Source: Fuerstiella sp.
GTDB taxonomy: Bacteria; Planctomycetota; Planctomycetia; Planctomycetales; Planctomycetaceae
Reading direction: 5' to 3'
NCBI GenBank assembly: GCA_022843805.1
Contig: JALHMY010000055.1
Location: forward strand, 1 to 60,913
DNA length: 60,913 nucleotides
In this document: positions 17,893-26,996 of the stretch, one piece after another
How positions within the stretch are numbered: the first letter of the stretch is position 1
Layout: each line of letters starts with the position of its first letter
The notes under the pieces: generated by a model
Databases searched by the model: none
What the model saw: only the letters and a program-made list of their open reading frames with translations
What the model was told of the DNA's origin: nothing
Position numbers and translations under genes: made by a program

Positions 17893-20800
17893 ATAAAATC
17901 GGTCAGCCCACTGCTCTTTCAGTTCTATCCCCGAAGAGCATCAGGATTCTGACAGCGTTACTCTTACTTCCGGCGTCGCAGCTGATGGTGGCGCAGGACA
18001 TTCCTGCCGACAGCGAAGACGACGCCAGTGTGCCCGGCCTGATCGCTGAATATCGAGACAGTACGGGACACATCGAAAATCGAACCATTGTGCCCCGACC
18101 GCTTTATAATGCAGTTACTGGCGCGTCATTACTCAATCCCCCGCCTTCTCCTTCAACCGCCGACGGCCCGGTTCAAATTACATGGAGGGGAAACCTGCTG
18201 ATCCGCGAAGATGCGAATTTTCGTTTTCATGCAACCATTGTGGGGAAGGTGGCAGTTCTGATTGCTGATCACCTCGTGCTGAACTGTGAATCTCTGTCAT
18301 CCGAGTTCAAAAGCGGGAGCCCCGTATCGCTGCTTCCCGGTGAACATCCGCTGGAGATTCGGTTCGAGTGCGATGCTGCCAGCCTGGCTTCAGAACACCA
18401 GCCAACGCTGCAGATTTTCTGGTCATCTGAAAAGTTTACGCTAGAGCCACTGCCGGCCGATATTCTCTCATGTGTGCCCGGAGAGGAAACGACTTCCCTT
18501 CAGACGAAAATGCGCGGGCATCTGCTGGCCGAGTCACTGCGGTGTGGCACTTGCCATCCGTCGCTGACTGCTTACGAGAATCTTCCCGCACCCGCTCTGG
18601 ATCGGGTTATGACAGGTCATGATCCGGCTGCGCTCAAAAAACGACTGATGAATCCGAACTCCGTCGTCGCTGGCAGTCGTATGCCGACGTTTGGCTTCTC
18701 GGCATCGGAAGCCGAAGACATCGCTGCATTTCTGCAAAGTGTTTCAAAGGATATAAAAACTTCAACCGTTCCGACGGCAAAGGATCAGGACGCGGAGAAT
18801 GGAGTTGTGCTGCTTCGATCCGTCGGATGCGTTGCGTGCCACGAACTTCCTGGAATTCCCGCTGAACATGCAGAAGCAGTCGGCAGACGGCTTGTCAGCA
18901 GTCCCGCCGCTGGTCCTTCATTGAAAGGAGTTGGCAATCGACGATCTGCCTCATGGCTGTTTCAATGGCTGACAGAGCCAGCTCAGCTGAATCCTCAGCA
19001 TCGAATGCCCGTCTTCCAGCTGACCAGTGATGAGCGGCGGCAGATTACGGCCGCACTTTCTCAGTCGACCGACACTTCCGAACTGCAGGGAGACGGAGTG
19101 GATTCGGGAACCCCTTTGCCGGAAAGCCGGCCCAATGCCGGCACAGAGCGTTCCCAACAGTCGTTAGCCCCGGCGTCGCCAGCGGCCGAACAGATTGCTG
19201 CAGGCCGACAACTGATAATGCATGCTCAGTGCTTCGCCTGTCACCAGATCCCCGGGTTCGAAGTGGTCGAGCGTCGTGTTATTCCTGTTCCTAAAGCGCA
19301 GAACGCAGCAGACCTCGCAGGCTGCCTGCGGGATCCTGCTTTCCCTTCGGATTCCCGTTCGAAGCCTGAGCTAAAGCCAGCATCAAAGTCATCAGCCTCG
19401 GCTGCGTTACGCATACCGGCGTTCGTGATTTCTCAGCAGCAGAGGTCCGATCTGGCTGCATGGATTGCAGCATCTGCATCAGGGGCGCCACATCCCCATC
19501 TGGTCAGTAATTCAATCGAAAAAGGCGACTGGCTGCTTATAAAGAACGGCTGCACTGCCTGCCATGATCGCGATCAGTATCGAGGATTGTCGGCGATCGC
19601 CAGTCGGATGGAAACGACACATGAAAACCTGCGGGGACGGAGTCAGTCGCTGATTCCTCCGGCATTGACAGCAGTGGGGGACAAGCTGACCGACGACTTT
19701 CTGAAAACGGCGGTCAGCGGTAAGCAGACCGACAGACGTCTGCCATGGCTTTCGGTGCGGATGCCACGTTTTCAGCATACTGATCAGGAGTTGCAGGAAC
19801 TTGTTCAGTCTTTGATTACTGCCGATCGAATCCCGGATGCTGCTGACTCCGCCAGACCGGAGATTGCCGAAGCAGCCTCTTCCGGAAAGGCGACCGCTCA
19901 GGACCTGCTGACTGGAAATCAGCTCACAGGTGCTGCCGGTTTCAACTGCGTCGCCTGTCATTCGGCAGGATCGTTTGAACCCCGCAATGTGGCGCTCGGC
20001 ACGCGAGGATCCGATCTGCTGACCATGGGCAGTCGCCTGCGTCCGCGATTTTTCCATCGCTGGATGAAGAATCCCATTCGTGTTATTGCCGGAATCGAAA
20101 TGCCGGCGATCAAACGCGGAGCCCCCGGCATTCTGAACGAATCTCTTCCCGACCAGATCTCACTGATCTGGAGGGCCATCAGCGATCCAAAGTTTACAGC
20201 ACCTACTGTTGTCAGCCGCTATGAACAGTTTGTTACCGTCGCTCCCGGAGCAGCACCTCGCATGATTCGCGATGTCTTCACTATTGGTGAAAGCAAACAG
20301 CGAAAAGGTGTTGCTCGCGCCATGGCGGTGGGTTTTGAAAATGGCCATAACCTGCTGATTGATCTGGATACCATGCAGATTCTGCAATGGACGGTTGGTG
20401 AATTCGCTCGCCAGCGAACAGAAGGAAAAAGCTGGTTCTGGAGTATGGCGGGCATCACTGTGGCGACGGCCAGTTCCCCGGCGCCTCAGGCGACTTCCGC
20501 ATTCGAGCTTGTTTCACCAGGTTTATCCGAAACCTCTGCCGTTCCCGCTGTGGTCGATGAGGCGCGAAGCACCGAACTGCTTCGATATTCTTCAGATCAT
20601 GAAGGACTGGATTTGTGGTATCAGGTGCACTTCGCGACCCCGCAGACAGGCTCAGCGACGGATGACTCGTCGGCTGCAGGTAAACCGGCTGACAGTAAGT
20701 CATCACCGCACGATTCGGTCACCGCATGGAATGACCCGAAACGTCCGGTCAGGTCATTTACAATTCATGAGCGTATCATCCCGGTTAGGGAAGGCGTTCA

Positions 20801-22436
20801 GACCGGCTGGAAACGGGCACTCACACTTGTCGACTCAGCGGAAGACGAAGTGATCCGTGTTTCGTTCCCTGCTCTGAAAGCAGATTCCGGCTTTGCTGTT
20901 CATCCTCAGATTCGGCAGACTCCCGTGTCACCCGACTCCCAAACCGGCACCGCAGGAAACGGATCCGGACTGCTGAAGCAGGGAATAGTCCTGGAATGGC
21001 TGGTGACAACCACCACACAGCTGCCGGTTGTTTCACCACCGGAGCTGCCAAAGATTATCACGAGTTCTCAGGCTGTCACCAGCACTCCCGGACTTGACGG
21101 CACTCGCCTTCCCATTGATGCATCGATCATGCCAACGGCGATCACCTGGCTTCCGGATGGACGAATGGCGTTCACTTCACTGCGCGGGCATGTGTGGATT
21201 GCCCGCGATACTGATGGCGATCATCTGGAAGATCAGCTGACACTCTTTGAGGAAGGTCTTGCGGCCCCGTTTGGTATTCTCGCCGATGGCGATTCGATCC
21301 TCGTTTCGCACAAGCCCGAAGTGCTGCGGCTGCGCGATACCGACGGTGATGGTCGAGCCGACCAGCGGGAAGTCGTTGCCTCGGGCTGGGGTTACTCGGA
21401 CGATTATCACGACTGGACCAGCGGACTGATCAGAGATGATGAACAGAATCTGTATGTGGGGCTCGGAAGTGATTATTCACAGAAGGATCGAGCGAAAGAT
21501 CGCGATCGCTGGCGTGGAACCGTACTGAAGATCGATCCATCAGGAAACCCGACTCCCGTCGCTTTTGCATTTCGCTATCCAATGAGCCTGGCGTTTGATG
21601 GCAGGGGTCGTCTGTACGCGACAGACAATCAGGGAGTTCAGAATACGTTCAATGAGATCAATCACATTGTGCCGGGGACTTATTACGGAGTACCGTCCCG
21701 GCACGACGTCGCCGATGCAATCCACCAGGAAACGCCCGCTCTTCAGGTTCCTCATCCGTGGACCCGCAGTGTTAACAGCATTCTGTTCTTTCCGGAGAAC
21801 TTCGGCATCCCACAGCTCGCGGGACACGGCCTTGGATGTGAATACGATTTGAGATTCCTGATTCGTTTCTCTCTGCAGGAGACGGATGGTGTGATGCAGG
21901 GAGCTGTCTACCCTTTCAGTCGTGCAAATCTGGAAGCCGGCGGCAGCAACTTTATCGGACCCATCTGTTCAGCGGTCAGTCCTGATGGAGCTCTGTATAT
22001 TGGCAGTATCTGGGACAGCGGCTGGCAGGGAGGGCCGAATACCGGCGGCATTACCAGACTCGTCCCCGCTGCAACTCGCCCTAACGGAATTCGGGAGGTT
22101 GTGGCGACGAACGACGGTCTGACGATTCACTTCCTTGATCCGGTTGATTCGAAAACGGCCGCGGAAGCGGGCAGCTATTCCGTCCAGGGATATACTCGAG
22201 TCTGGGGCGGAAACTATGCAACGCCCGATTCCGATCACCATCAGATTGCAGTCCGGGTGGCAGATGTTGCGTCTGACGGTCGGTCGGTGCACCTGACTTT
22301 ACCTGGGATGAAGGCCGGATATGTTTACGACGTATCGCTTGTCGGTGGTCTGCTTCAGTCGCAGGAATTCTGGCCAGCGACAGCACATTACACGTTAAAG
22401 AGAATTCCGTCCGCCAAGGTTGGGCTGAATCGGTAG
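17889..22436 (+). CDS. Large exported protein: PA14-like, five CxxCH haem motifs, PVC-type propeller
   Basis: The 1515-residue product has a signal peptide (ALLLLPASQLMVAQ), then a PA14-like beta domain (about residues 45-195: GLIAEYRDSTGH, VQITWRGNLL, LLPGEHPLEIRFE). Five CxxCH motifs at about residues 219, 314, 448, 555 and 687 would each bind one c-type haem. The last third is a PVC-type beta-propeller/dehydrogenase-like region (TAITWLPDGRMAFTSLRGHVWIARDTDGDHLEDQ, SHKPEVLRLRDTDGDGRADQ, YPMSLAFDGRGRLYATDNQG), with two Asp-rich DTDGD calcium-type loops. It is probably a periplasmic electron-transfer or oxidative enzyme of the type planctomycetes carry in many paralogs; its substrate is unknown. 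GTG start, overlapping the upstream gene by 4 bp. Confidence 0.9.
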   Translation: MNKIGQPTALSVLSPKSIRILTALLLLPASQLMVAQDIPADSEDDASVPGLIAEYRDSTGHIENRTIVPRPLYNAVTGASLLNPPPSPSTADGPVQITWRGNLLIREDANFRFHATIVGKVAVLIADHLVLNCESLSSEFKSGSPVSLLPGEHPLEIRFECDAASLASEHQPTLQIFWSSEKFTLEPLPADILSCVPGEETTSLQTKMRGHLLAESLRCGTCHPSLTAYENLPAPALDRVMTGHDPAALKKRLMNPNSVVAGSRMPTFGFSASEAEDIAAFLQSVSKDIKTSTVPTAKDQDAENGVVLLRSVGCVACHELPGIPAEHAEAVGRRLVSSPAAGPSLKGVGNRRSASWLFQWLTEPAQLNPQHRMPVFQLTSDERRQITAALSQSTDTSELQGDGVDSGTPLPESRPNAGTERSQQSLAPASPAAEQIAAGRQLIMHAQCFACHQIPGFEVVERRVIPVPKAQNAADLAGCLRDPAFPSDSRSKPELKPASKSSASAALRIPAFVISQQQRSDLAAWIAASASGAPHPHLVSNSIEKGDWLLIKNGCTACHDRDQYRGLSAIASRMETTHENLRGRSQSLIPPALTAVGDKLTDDFLKTAVSGKQTDRRLPWLSVRMPRFQHTDQELQELVQSLITADRIPDAADSARPEIAEAASSGKATAQDLLTGNQLTGAAGFNCVACHSAGSFEPRNVALGTRGSDLLTMGSRLRPRFFHRWMKNPIRVIAGIEMPAIKRGAPGILNESLPDQISLIWRAISDPKFTAPTVVSRYEQFVTVAPGAAPRMIRDVFTIGESKQRKGVARAMAVGFENGHNLLIDLDTMQILQWTVGEFARQRTEGKSWFWSMAGITVATASSPAPQATSAFELVSPGLSETSAVPAVVDEARSTELLRYSSDHEGLDLWYQVHFATPQTGSATDDSSAAGKPADSKSSPHDSVTAWNDPKRPVRSFTIHERIIPVREGVQTGWKRALTLVDSAEDEVIRVSFPALKADSGFAVHPQIRQTPVSPDSQTGTAGNGSGLLKQGIVLEWLVTTTTQLPVVSPPELPKIITSSQAVTSTPGLDGTRLPIDASIMPTAITWLPDGRMAFTSLRGHVWIARDTDGDHLEDQLTLFEEGLAAPFGILADGDSILVSHKPEVLRLRDTDGDGRADQREVVASGWGYSDDYHDWTSGLIRDDEQNLYVGLGSDYSQKDRAKDRDRWRGTVLKIDPSGNPTPVAFAFRYPMSLAFDGRGRLYATDNQGVQNTFNEINHIVPGTYYGVPSRHDVADAIHQETPALQVPHPWTRSVNSILFFPENFGIPQLAGHGLGCEYDLRFLIRFSLQETDGVMQGAVYPFSRANLEAGGSNFIGPICSAVSPDGALYIGSIWDSGWQGGPNTGGITRLVPAATRPNGIREVVATNDGLTIHFLDPVDSKTAAEAGSYSVQGYTRVWGGNYATPDSDHHQIAVRVADVASDGRSVHLTLPGMKAGYVYDVSLVGGLLQSQEFWPATAHYTLKRIPSAKVGLNR

Positions 22437-22542
22437 GTCCGTTGTTCGTGCCCAACTGATCGTTCTGCCTTTGCCTCTCCAAACCCTCCTCTTCCAGCGA
22501 AGCTGGGGGGAGGTTGTTGCTCGGAAGGGGAGGGTTAAAAAA
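22437..22542. other. Hairpin leader of the 186-bp array
   Basis: Immediately after the stop of the haem protein, AACCCTCC near 22479 pairs with GGAGGGTT near 22526, enclosing a smaller CCAGC-GAA-GCTGG hairpin and followed by AAAAAA. It resembles a divergent first copy of the hairpins in the adjacent array. Confidence 0.5.
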
Positions 22543-23462
22543 CCTCCTCTCCCGGCGAAGCCGGGGGAGGTCGAGCGAGCGAAGCAAGATCGGGAGGGGG
22601 CCGGGTGAATGGCGGGACGCGGGTGTTTTTGGGACGGCGTTGAGTGCAACCCGCGGCGGGCCCTCCCCCGGCCTTCGGCCGACCCCTCCCACTTCGCTTC
22701 GCTGCGCGGGAGGGGAGGATAATATCACCTCCTCTCCCAGCAAAGCTGGGGGAGGTCGAGCGAGCGAAGCAAGATCGGGAGGGGGCCGGGTGAATAGCGG
22801 TTTGCGGGTGTAATTGGGACGGCGTTGAGTGCAATACGCGGCGAGCCCTCCCCCGGCCTTCGGCCGACCCCTCCCACTTCGCTTCGCTGCGCGGGAGGGG
22901 AGGTTAATGAAACCTCCTCTCCCAGCGAAGCTGGGGGAGGTCGAGCGAGCGGCAGCGAGATCGGGAGGGGGCCGGGTGAATAGCGGTTTGCGGGTGTAAT
23001 TGGGGCGGCGTTGAGTGCAACCCGCGGCGGGCCCTCCCCCGGCCTGACGGCCGACCCCTCTCACTTCGCTTCGCTGCGCGGGAGGGGAGGATAATGAAAC
23101 CTCCTCTCCCAGCAAAGCTGGGGGAGGTCGAGCGAGCGATAGCGAGATCGGGAGGGGGCTGGTGAACTGCGGGACGCGGGTGTTATTGGGACGGCGTTCT
23201 GTGCAATACGTGGCGGGCCCTCCCCCGGCCTGTCGGCCGACCCCTCCCACTCCGCTTCGCTGCGCGGGAGGGGAGGTTAATGAAACCTCCTCTCCCAGCA
23301 AAGCTGGGGGAGGTCGAGCGAGCGATAGCGAGATCGGGAGGGGGCTGGTGAACTGCGGGACGCGGGTGTTATTGGGACGGCGTTCTGTGCAACCCGCGGC
23401 GGGCCCTCCCCCGGCCTGACGGCCGACCCCTCCCACTTCGCTTCGCTGCGCGGGAGGGGAGG
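22543..23462. repeat. 186-bp tandem repeat array, five copies
   Basis: The motif CCTCCTCTCCC recurs at 22543, 22728, 22913, 23100 and 23286, giving periods of 185, 185, 187 and 186 bp. Each unit contains three inverted repeats: CCCAGC-AAA-GCTGGG inside a CCTCC/GGAGG stem, CGGCC-(TTC or TGA)-GGCCG, and CCCCTCCC/GGGAGGGG around a TTCGCTTCGCTGCG core. Copies differ by a few substitutions and small indels (for example GCGAAGCAAG versus GCGATAGCGAG). The array fills the space between two convergent genes (17889-22436 and 23502-24476). A long minus-strand frame through the array is a by-product of its composition and near-multiple-of-3 period. Confidence 0.95.
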
Positions 23463-23501
23463 AAGTTGCGGGAAGGGGAGGGTTGACAGGTAAAGAGTGC
23501 G

Positions 23502-24476
23502 TCAGCTCATCGGGATCACTTTACGCAGCATTGTGGCGGGAATGACCAGAATGACGACGAATGCAGCTTTTGCCGCATCGCCTGTGACTGCAAAGACCAC
23601 TGTGGCGTCAAGGAAAATCACGGACAACAGCATCAGTCCCACCGTCTTCTGCAGAAGTCGCGGCTGACGAATCTGAATCGCCTTCATGCCTCTCAGCAGC
23701 AGATTCATGGCAATCAGACCGAGCCCAATTCCTGCGCCCAACTTCGCCCGTTCCGGAAATGCTGACAGGGCAATGACGCTGCCGTCAACACCAATGCCAG
23801 CCAGAACGATGATGAGTCCCATCCAGAGTGAACGGGCTGAACTGTTGCCCGCTTCGTTTCTCGCGAACCATGTCACTCCAATGATATAAACACACAACCC
23901 CGCCGCGAAGCCGACTTGTGGCAATTGCCACAAGTCGGCCGCGGAACTCAGCGCACTCGCCCCCAGCATGATGTTCAGAAAACGACAAATCCCCATTCCG
24001 AACGATCCCACCCAGGATTTTTTCAGTACCCAGTCGTAAGCAACTACCATGACTGCAAGAATCACTGCCACGGACAGACTGCTGCCACCGGCAGTCGCAG
24101 CAGCGGCAATCCCCAACAGCATCAGAAGACATCCGAGGATTGCTGCCGACCGCCGAGTAATCCGCCCTGAGGGTATTGGACGCTCCGGTCGCTCCACCGA
24201 ATCCAGCTGAGCGTCGAAAACATCGTTCAGAACCATGCCACCCAGGTAAAGACCGGCACTCGAAATCAGCAGCAGGTAAAAGCCGGACTGTCCGGTTATC
24301 ACACTGAGTGGCTCGCTGTGCGTGATCAGGTAGCCACACAGGATGTTCGACATCGCGGTGAAGACCGTGGGCAGCCGGATCAGCTGCAGCCATGCCAGCA
24401 GTATGGCTGGGGGCTTCCGGCTGACTGTCACGCTTTCGGCGGATTCGCTGACTCTGACGGCTTCGGGAGTACTCAT
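23502..24476 (-). CDS. UbiA-superfamily membrane prenyltransferase
   Basis: The 324-residue protein is very hydrophobic with 8-9 predicted membrane helices. It carries the first Asp-rich motif of UbiA enzymes, LNDVFDAQLDSVERPERPIPSGRI (N-D-x-x-D-x-x-x-D), which binds prenyl diphosphate through Mg2+. The second motif region, AYDWVLKKSWVGSFGMGICRFLN, lacks a clear D-x-x-x-D, as in the EboC-like branch of the family, so the acceptor and even activity are uncertain. The ATG at 24476 has GAGG 7 bp upstream; the frame continues to 24497. It is divergent from the methyltransferase gene. Membrane lipid, quinone or pigment prenylation are the general options. Confidence 0.87.
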   Translation of the reverse strand: MSTPEAVRVSESAESVTVSRKPPAILLAWLQLIRLPTVFTAMSNILCGYLITHSEPLSVITGQSGFYLLLISSAGLYLGGMVLNDVFDAQLDSVERPERPIPSGRITRRSAAILGCLLMLLGIAAAATAGGSSLSVAVILAVMVVAYDWVLKKSWVGSFGMGICRFLNIMLGASALSSAADLWQLPQVGFAAGLCVYIIGVTWFARNEAGNSSARSLWMGLIIVLAGIGVDGSVIALSAFPERAKLGAGIGLGLIAMNLLLRGMKAIQIRQPRLLQKTVGLMLLSVIFLDATVVFAVTGDAAKAAFVVILVIPATMLRKVIPMS

Positions 24477-24636
24477 CCGGATCCTCAATGACACCAAAGC
24501 TCGTTCAGAAAAAAGACCTGTATGGTAAACATGGTCCGCCGTTCCCTGGACTTCATTGTTAATGAAAGGAATTTAGCGACCTGGTTCGTACACTTTCGTC
24601 CTGCACGTTTACAATACGCAGAAAGAGTTTTCCAGT

Positions 24637-26517
24637 GTGATTAAGGCTACGAACGAAGTGTTGCAGAAAATTCATAACGTCGATTGCATCTCCGGCATGA
24701 ACGGCCTTGCGGAAGGCAGTGTTGATCTTGCGTTTGCAGATCCTCCATTCAATATCGGCTACGAATACGATGTCTACGATGACCGCATGGCTGCGGAAGA
24801 GTATCTGAAATGGTCGGGCGAATGGATTCAGGCTGTTTATCGAGTGCTCCGGGCGGACGGAACATTCTGGCTGGCCATCGGCGATGATTTTGCCGCCGAG
24901 CTGAAAGTCGAAAGTCAGAAGGCCGGTTTTCACTGTCGCAGCTGGGTGATCTGGTATTACACGTTCGGAGTGAACTGCAAAATGAAGTTCACCCGCTCAC
25001 ACACTCATCTCTTTCATTTCGTGAAGAACCCGGCCAGTTTTACTTTTCGGGATCAGGATCCTCAAAACCGCGTGCCTTCAGCCCGACAGCTGGTTTATAA
25101 CGACAAGCGTGCAAACGGTATCGGTCGACTTCCGGATGACACCTGGATTATTCCTCCTGCGGATACGCAGACCACACTTTCTGCTTCGTCGGATTCTCTG
25201 GCTGTCTTCTCTGATCCTGCCACCGCCGATCTTCAGCAAACGTTCACACTTCGTCCGCAGGATCTTGCTGATCGATTTCGCCCGTCCGAAGATACATGGT
25301 ATTTTCCCCGAGTTGCCGGAACATTTAAGGAGCGTGCCGGTTTTCACGGCTGCCAGATGCCCGAACAGCTGCTGGGCAGAATTATCCGCACATGCTCAGT
25401 GGAAAACGATGTTGTGATGGACCCATTCTCCGGAAGTGCATCCACACTGGTCGTTGCCAGAAAGCTGGGGCGACGCTGTATCGGATTTGAACTGTCCGCA
25501 GATTACTGTGCGGCAGGCACGGAACGGCTGAACACAACTCGGGTCGGTGACCCGCTCGTCGGCTCAGCCGAACCAACCATGTCGGCTCCGCGGACCGGGG
25601 CCACTAAAAACCAGCCCGCATTGAAGAACGGTGCTGCAACAAAGTCGGCAACTGCCAGGTCGGCCACTCGAAAGTCGCACGTTCAGCCATCACTCTTCGA
25701 TGAAGTTGCGGTTGAAGCGCAGACTGTCGAATCCTTAAAATCCATTGTTGCCGCTGGTGTCACAACCGCATTCCGGAATACGCACGAAGGCTGTTCCGAA
25801 GAACGTGTCATTGCGGATCCGGAATTGAATCGACGATTCACGGATGCCTGCAAAGACTATGCACTCGCCGGAGATGCTCGCAGCTGGAATGCTCTGCTGC
25901 TGGAGCTGCGACGTTCGGGCCGACACGCTCTTATCGATATCGCCGGTCATCCCGGACCAGCTCTTGCCGAATGTGATGGCTGCCTCGCGGCTGCAGAAAT
26001 CGCATGGCGTCTACTGCTGGATCAGCAGAAGGCGGAATCCATCTCAGAGATTCTCTGCGATCCGTTCCTTGCCGCAGAATTCGATCAGATGGCCAGCAGA
26101 ATCTGCCCGGGATATTCGAGTTTCCAGTATCGCTGGGCCGCATTACAGATCACCGCGAACGCAAAACGCGCCCGTGTTCGAGCATCCGTTCTGGCGGCAC
26201 CGTCAACCTTCGGACCGCAGATTTCGTTCAAACAACTGGCGTCTCACACGATTCCGGACTCACCAGGCGTCTTTATCTTCCGGAGTTCGAAAGATCCTGT
26301 CTTTGTTGGAGAAACCCTAAGTCTGACGCATCAGCTCCGACAGCTCTCCGATTCCGATTGTCTGAACGCCTGGGGGGAACTGACAGGAGCCGATTCTGTG
26401 CAGATCTTTCCAACGCAGACTCAGCCAGCGGAGCTCCTCGACTGGGCCAGCTGCCTGATTTCACAACTGTCACCTCGGCTGAACGTTCCGGACCTGCATG
26501 CCGCCCGGACGACGTGA
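24637..26517 (+). CDS. Beta-class DNA methyltransferase with GIY-YIG-like C-terminal domain
   Basis: The 626-residue product starts at GTG 24637. Residues 1-300 form a DNA N4/N6-amino methyltransferase with motif IV FADPPFNIGYEYD (D35) before motif I MDPFSGSASTLVVARKLGRRCIGFEL (D262), the beta-class order; DPPF favours N6-adenine. Residues 305-360 are a low-complexity Ala/Thr/Lys linker (KNGAATKSATARSATRK). The C-terminal part is helical, then has SPGVFIFRSSKDPVFVGETLSLTHQL (G544-V-F and F-V-G558), which resembles the GIY-YIG nuclease core, but the Arg normally found in the helix after YIG is replaced. No restriction endonuclease gene is adjacent. It may be an orphan methyltransferase, or a fused nuclease-methyltransferase whose nuclease is inactive. 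Confidence 0.9.
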   Translation: MIKATNEVLQKIHNVDCISGMNGLAEGSVDLAFADPPFNIGYEYDVYDDRMAAEEYLKWSGEWIQAVYRVLRADGTFWLAIGDDFAAELKVESQKAGFHCRSWVIWYYTFGVNCKMKFTRSHTHLFHFVKNPASFTFRDQDPQNRVPSARQLVYNDKRANGIGRLPDDTWIIPPADTQTTLSASSDSLAVFSDPATADLQQTFTLRPQDLADRFRPSEDTWYFPRVAGTFKERAGFHGCQMPEQLLGRIIRTCSVENDVVMDPFSGSASTLVVARKLGRRCIGFELSADYCAAGTERLNTTRVGDPLVGSAEPTMSAPRTGATKNQPALKNGAATKSATARSATRKSHVQPSLFDEVAVEAQTVESLKSIVAAGVTTAFRNTHEGCSEERVIADPELNRRFTDACKDYALAGDARSWNALLLELRRSGRHALIDIAGHPGPALAECDGCLAAAEIAWRLLLDQQKAESISEILCDPFLAAEFDQMASRICPGYSSFQYRWAALQITANAKRARVRASVLAAPSTFGPQISFKQLASHTIPDSPGVFIFRSSKDPVFVGETLSLTHQLRQLSDSDCLNAWGELTGADSVQIFPTQTQPAELLDWASCLISQLSPRLNVPDLHAARTT

Positions 26518-26616
26518 TCCGCAAAATCTGACACGGACCACGTCATCCGGTGACTGATTTCTGAACGCATTGTTAGGCAAGCGGCAGTAGAAAACCTGCC
26601 AGTCACCGCGGCATAT

Positions 26617-26984
26617 GGGAGGGCGAAGCTCCTGCTGAGCCTGGTAAAACTCGGCTCGGCAGGAGCCTCGCCCTCCCGGTAACACTCGGCTCGGCAGGAG
26701 CCTTGCCCTCCCGGTAACACTCGGCTCGGCAGGAGCCTTGCCCTCCTGGTAAAGCTCGGCTCGGCGGGAGCCTTGCCCTCCCGGTAACACTCGGCTCGGC
26801 AGAAGCCTTGCCCTCCCGGTAAAGCTCGGCTCGGCAGGAGCCTTGCCCTCCCGGTAAAGCTCGGCTCGGCAGGAGCCTCGCCCTCCCGGTAACACTCGGC
26901 TCGGCAGAAGCTTCGCCCTCCCGGTAAAGCCCGGCTCGGCAGGAGCCTTGCCCTTCCGGTAAAGCCCTCCCGGTAAAGACGATT
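26617..26984. repeat. 35-bp tandem repeat array with an inverted first copy
   Basis: Nine full units start every 35 bp at 26650, 26685, 26720, 26755, 26790, 26825, 26860, 26895 and 26930, with a truncated tenth at 26965. Each unit is CTCGGCTCGGCAGGAGC followed by a C/T-variable step, GCCCTCCC and GGTAA(A/C). They are preceded by one inverted copy at 26617-26641, whose sequence is the exact reverse complement of the core in the 421-770 array. The inverted copy and first direct unit can form a hairpin with about 24-bp arms. The array ends 12 bp from the stop codon of the M20 peptidase gene. Confidence 0.95.
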
Positions 26985-26996
26985 CGGCCGCTCGCT

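Noticed and set aside
22081..23436. Long minus-strand open frame (451 codons) through the 186-bp array and into the end of the haem-protein gene
   Set aside because: It mirrors the repeat unit with slight frame drift, overlaps the real gene on the other strand and encodes no known domain.
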